Assembly (NCBI GenBank): GCA_039028975.1
Contig: JBCCHB010000031.1
Location: forward strand, 56,047-120,046
Reading direction: 5' to 3'
DNA: 64,000 bases
Origin: JAHBNG01 sp039028975
Lineage (GTDB): Bacteria > Chloroflexota > Anaerolineae > Caldilineales > Caldilineaceae
This document shows, in pieces, positions 62,101 to 64,000 of this stretch; positions within the stretch are counted from its first letter, which is position 1, and each line of letters starts with the position of its first letter. The notes below the pieces were generated by a model. The model ran no database searches. It had not been told where the DNA came from and saw only the letters and a list, made by a program, of their open reading frames with translations. The position numbers and the translations under genes are program-made.

Positions 62101-63895
62101 TACAATCGAGCTATGTGTGTCGGGTACCAACGAAATTACACCCATTTCGGGTGTCGGTGTCGATAGAAACAACAGCGGCACTACCTATCCTGAAATCGGA
62201 ACCCAAGGCGGAACGCTTTCAATGACGTATGATGGTGGTAAAGACTATGTTGATACCGTGAATATTTCGGGTTACAAATCGGCCCCACACTATGGAGATG
62301 GTATTCTCTATGGTCTCCCGAGTTCCAAAATCGTTTCAGAAGTGGAAATTGTCAATGACAATAGTACGTTTGGCGGGGTCAATGATGGTATTGATGAATT
62401 CTACCTACTCTTTTACGATGCAAGTGCCAATTTGTTGGCACGTAGGCCGCTGGCAGGGAACTATGATGCGAACGCGGTTATTGGTCCTTTAACATTTGCT
62501 CTTGATCCAGTCTCAAATGTTTCCTCAGTTGAATTGGTGGTGGAAACTGGTGGAACTCGCTTCCCACTTCAATGGACTGAATTTACTGCACTTGGGTGCG
62601 ATTTTACGACACTAGATACGGATAGTGATACTATCCCAGACCACCTCGATCTGGACTCAGACAACGACGGCATCCCCGACAATATCGAAGCGCAGACCAC
62701 CCAAGGGTACGTTGCACCGGCCAATGACGATGCCGCGACCTATCTGGCCAACAACGGCCTCAACAGCGCCTACACCATCACCGGCACCTACCCAACTAAC
62801 GGCATCACGCCCGTCGACACCGACAACCAGGGCGACAACCCAGACTATCTCGACCTCGACTCGGATGAAGACGGCACCTTCGACATCGTCGAATCCGGGC
62901 AAGGGCTGACCCAAGGCACGACACCAGGCCAAGTCATCTCTACGACTGTTGGCATCAACGGTCTGGCTGATGATGCCGCCGCAGAAGCCGCCGATGACTA
63001 CGCAGACGTCAACGGCGAAGCCCACAACGGTATCATCTTCACCCTGGACGATTCGGATAACGATACGGCAGCCGATGGCTCAGATGCCGCACCAACAACG
63101 ACCGATCTAGACTATCGCGATGATGTGGCACCTGCCAATGTCGATCTAGACGTCACCCTCAACACGCCTGGCCCCGCCCGCCAGAGTGAGCCGATCAGCT
63201 TCACGGTCACCATTACTAATCTGGACGCGGTGCCGCTCTCGTCCCTGCCGGTCGACGTCACCTTCCCCAACTCTTACCTGGACTGTGACACGGCCAGCCA
63301 AACGCCAAACACGGCGGCCAACAACCGCATGTCGTGGACCGATCTGCTGGCCACTGCCGGTGGCGTGACCCTGAACCAGAATGACGCCATCTCTTTCGTG
63401 GTCAACTGTACTGCTGGACTGGATACGACCCTGCTGCCCAATCAACAAGCAGAACTGCAAGCAATCGCCGCCAACGCCAGCGATAGCGCCGGCATCAGTG
63501 TCTTTGCGCCTACAGGCGTGCTCATGGCCCAACGCGGCATCCAAGTTGATAGGGCTACTGGGCAGGTAACCATCCGCTGGTCCACAGCCGATGAAAGCCA
63601 GATTGTGGCCTTCAACGTCTACCGCCAGTGGGTTGGTGACAAGGAGTGGATCCAGCTCAACGATACGTCCATTGTTGCAGAGCGCAGCAGCCAAAGTGAT
63701 GGCGGCTACTCATTCACCGATCAGCTTGTAGAGGAGGTGGTTGCAGCCAGCGCTCCCGACGCCAACTATCAAGAGGCCCACTATCGCCTCGGTCTGATCA
63801 TGGTCGATGGTAGCGAGCAGTTCTTGGACTTGGGGAGTACAGAGAGCGTTTCGCAACAGGGAGGTGAGATCTTCTTGCCGTTGGTGGCGAAGTAA
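59132..63895 (+). CDS. Exported beta-helix / calcium-repeat protein (1,587 aa), FLPLVAK tail
   Basis: The ATG at 59132 (or 59135) follows GGAG at 59123-59126. Signal peptide about 1-34. DUF11-like 110-250; SdrD-B-like 251-388 (YILGDYVWQDDNADG). Residues about 388-770 form a right-handed parallel beta-helix (NTNDSGAGSLRQAI, then NGNNGITF, NGKTGISLQDGSSNNTVHGN, NGENGINLNQASNNNQIGG). Bacterial Ig-like about 877-968. A thrombospondin-3-like scaffold from 969 has one insert at about 993-1160 (opens LCVSG, closes LGCDF). The shared DUF11-like domain (1333) and fibronectin-III-like domain (1467, IRWSTADESQIVAFNVYRQ) end in EIFLPLVAK. The beta-helix could bind or act on polysaccharide, but no catalytic residues were identified. 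Confidence 0.9.
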   Translation: MMKQPTSKSTNHMRTICLALLLALSLIIAPIAPAFTPPTAPSTVDALASVNAGVANVPYVSHSRNIVDKTLSTFTAAGQIGADGLDSFRAQVNRGLTTPLFNYFAARPTMAQTGLDMGISLSPSGLIGVNSPFTATVTLTNTNAADITTLPFQLDYDTTDLDFFPSSASVAADDAIDDGTLNWSDLTTDLGNLTPNTPFTLVLQFTAIQDTTSNTATAPCTVNGESCIVATSGGSPAVSAHASVDIELGSQNKYILGDYVWQDDNADGAKTGESGINGVVVNLYLDGSGATAADGAIQTDEFLLNTTTANNPASPEVSADGYYSFSVVTGPGKVYLVEIDAINFTGGQPLETMTHTVASGTHPRVAIMTAVGATDETVDFGFVPLNPGCDFTVTNTNDSGAGSLRQAITDANANNNGPTVDTICFNIPGAGPHQISITSTGLPGIDDPVVIDGTTQTGASCDPRNLLIELSGTPGQLAGQHGLTLGAGSDGSTVRGLVINNFNQDAINADSVSNLTIDCNHLGTNVAGDAAAANGNNGITFRQDVLNSLIGGTTAAQRNIISGNGKTGISLQDGSSNNTVHGNYIGSDINGTAPIGNGENGINLNQASNNNQIGGSGPGEGNLISASTSVGVTHLGLAVFGPGTTTVTGNRVQGNLIGTDVNGNVVAGMGNAVGVYYGGDAVSNVVGGVNAAESNTIAGNNFVGIMMIGLNHAAGPFAGSNIPQDNAVLGNSIYANGTGGGIDILLDNSGDDLLADTLLGINPNDMGDGDSGPHDLLNRPQIVTVSGTSVDLYYDVPAGDYLLQIYDNPSGLAPSLYGEGETLVYSETVSITAGGMNHNVTLPAPPSNSGQRIAATLTEDLGGGTYGSTSEFSGPDPIGVDDSETATTSSTGNTFDIIANDTTYWYSDTLTIDSVSTPTGGTITGFTGTTVTYDAPATPGDYTFTYVISNTAGITDTATVTVTVASTVDTDNDGVTDDIDLDDDNDGILDTIELCVSGTNEITPISGVGVDRNNSGTTYPEIGTQGGTLSMTYDGGKDYVDTVNISGYKSAPHYGDGILYGLPSSKIVSEVEIVNDNSTFGGVNDGIDEFYLLFYDASANLLARRPLAGNYDANAVIGPLTFALDPVSNVSSVELVVETGGTRFPLQWTEFTALGCDFTTLDTDSDTIPDHLDLDSDNDGIPDNIEAQTTQGYVAPANDDAATYLANNGLNSAYTITGTYPTNGITPVDTDNQGDNPDYLDLDSDEDGTFDIVESGQGLTQGTTPGQVISTTVGINGLADDAAAEAADDYADVNGEAHNGIIFTLDDSDNDTAADGSDAAPTTTDLDYRDDVAPANVDLDVTLNTPGPARQSEPISFTVTITNLDAVPLSSLPVDVTFPNSYLDCDTASQTPNTAANNRMSWTDLLATAGGVTLNQNDAISFVVNCTAGLDTTLLPNQQAELQAIAANASDSAGISVFAPTGVLMAQRGIQVDRATGQVTIRWSTADESQIVAFNVYRQWVGDKEWIQLNDTSIVAERSSQSDGGYSFTDQLVEEVVAASAPDANYQEAHYRLGLIMVDGSEQFLDLGSTESVSQQGGEIFLPLVAK

Positions 63896-64000
63896 AGATG
63901 AACGGGTGAGTGGGTGACAAGGTACTTTCACCTACCACCCATCCCTGTCCTAACTTATACGAAAGCAAACAAATATAGCGTGCTTGTTTTTGGAAGTCCA
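63896..64000. other. Terminal intergenic stretch
   Basis: A weak inverted repeat (GGGTGAGTGGGTGACAAGG with TACCACCCATCCCTG) follows the last stop codon and may be a transcript end. Nothing else was recognised before the window ends. Confidence 0.35.

Overview
This window most likely comes from a member of the Chloroflexota (Anaerolineae / Caldilinea-like). That is an inference from three things: a SARP/BTAD-type regulator, dispersed palindromic intergenic repeats, and large exported proteins that end in a short FLPLVAR-like tail. No rRNA, tRNA or housekeeping marker is present to confirm it. Most of the 64 kb is a cell-surface / exported-protein region. Twelve complete plus-strand genes encode proteins with signal peptides, of 102 to about 3,159 residues, assembled from a small stock of reused modules: DUF11-like beta-sandwiches, SdrD-B/Cna-B-like domains, thrombospondin-3-like calcium repeats (DxDxDG), cadherin-like and discoidin-like beta domains, a beta-helix, and a recurring C-terminal module.

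Layout. 1-2060: the end of an FG-GAP/ASPIC-UnbV protein, a remnant of a CcbP-like calcium-binding protein, and a gamma-glutamylcyclotransferase-fold protein. 3161-7366: a protein of three SdrD-B-like and four DUF11 repeats. 7457-9619: a SARP-like regulator that has lost its ATPase core and, divergent from it, an orphan transposase-type helix-turn-helix protein. 10649-18142 and 19873-26206: two paralogous blocks, each ordered small GIGT-domain protein, large GIGT-domain protein, then one or two Bacteroidota-like surface proteins. A small PD-(D/E)XK-like gene lies between the blocks. 27244-47229: three calcium-repeat proteins of 978, 2,286 and 3,159 residues. 47435-49039: a minus-strand AAA ATPase with a C-terminal PD-(D/E)XK domain. 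49925-63895: two more giants of 2,844 and 1,587 residues.

How the parts may work together. Six of the surface proteins share a roughly 250-residue C-terminal module, and these plus two more end in a hydrophobic tail with the pattern [FL][FL]P[LFIM][VIL]. This suggests one common export or anchoring route for otherwise different proteins. In three giants the calcium-repeat scaffold is interrupted by unrelated, visibly AT-richer insert domains at an equivalent point, between nearly identical flanks. Most inserts begin and end with a cysteine. This looks like a fixed scaffold into which different domains can be exchanged. Several loci also share a conserved upstream DNA element with constant internal spacing.

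The gaps hold several families of short palindromic repeats (MITE-like). One of these palindromes also occurs inside the coding sequence of the 2,844-residue protein, where it is translated. No CRISPR array, phage module, intact insertion sequence, rRNA or tRNA was recognised.
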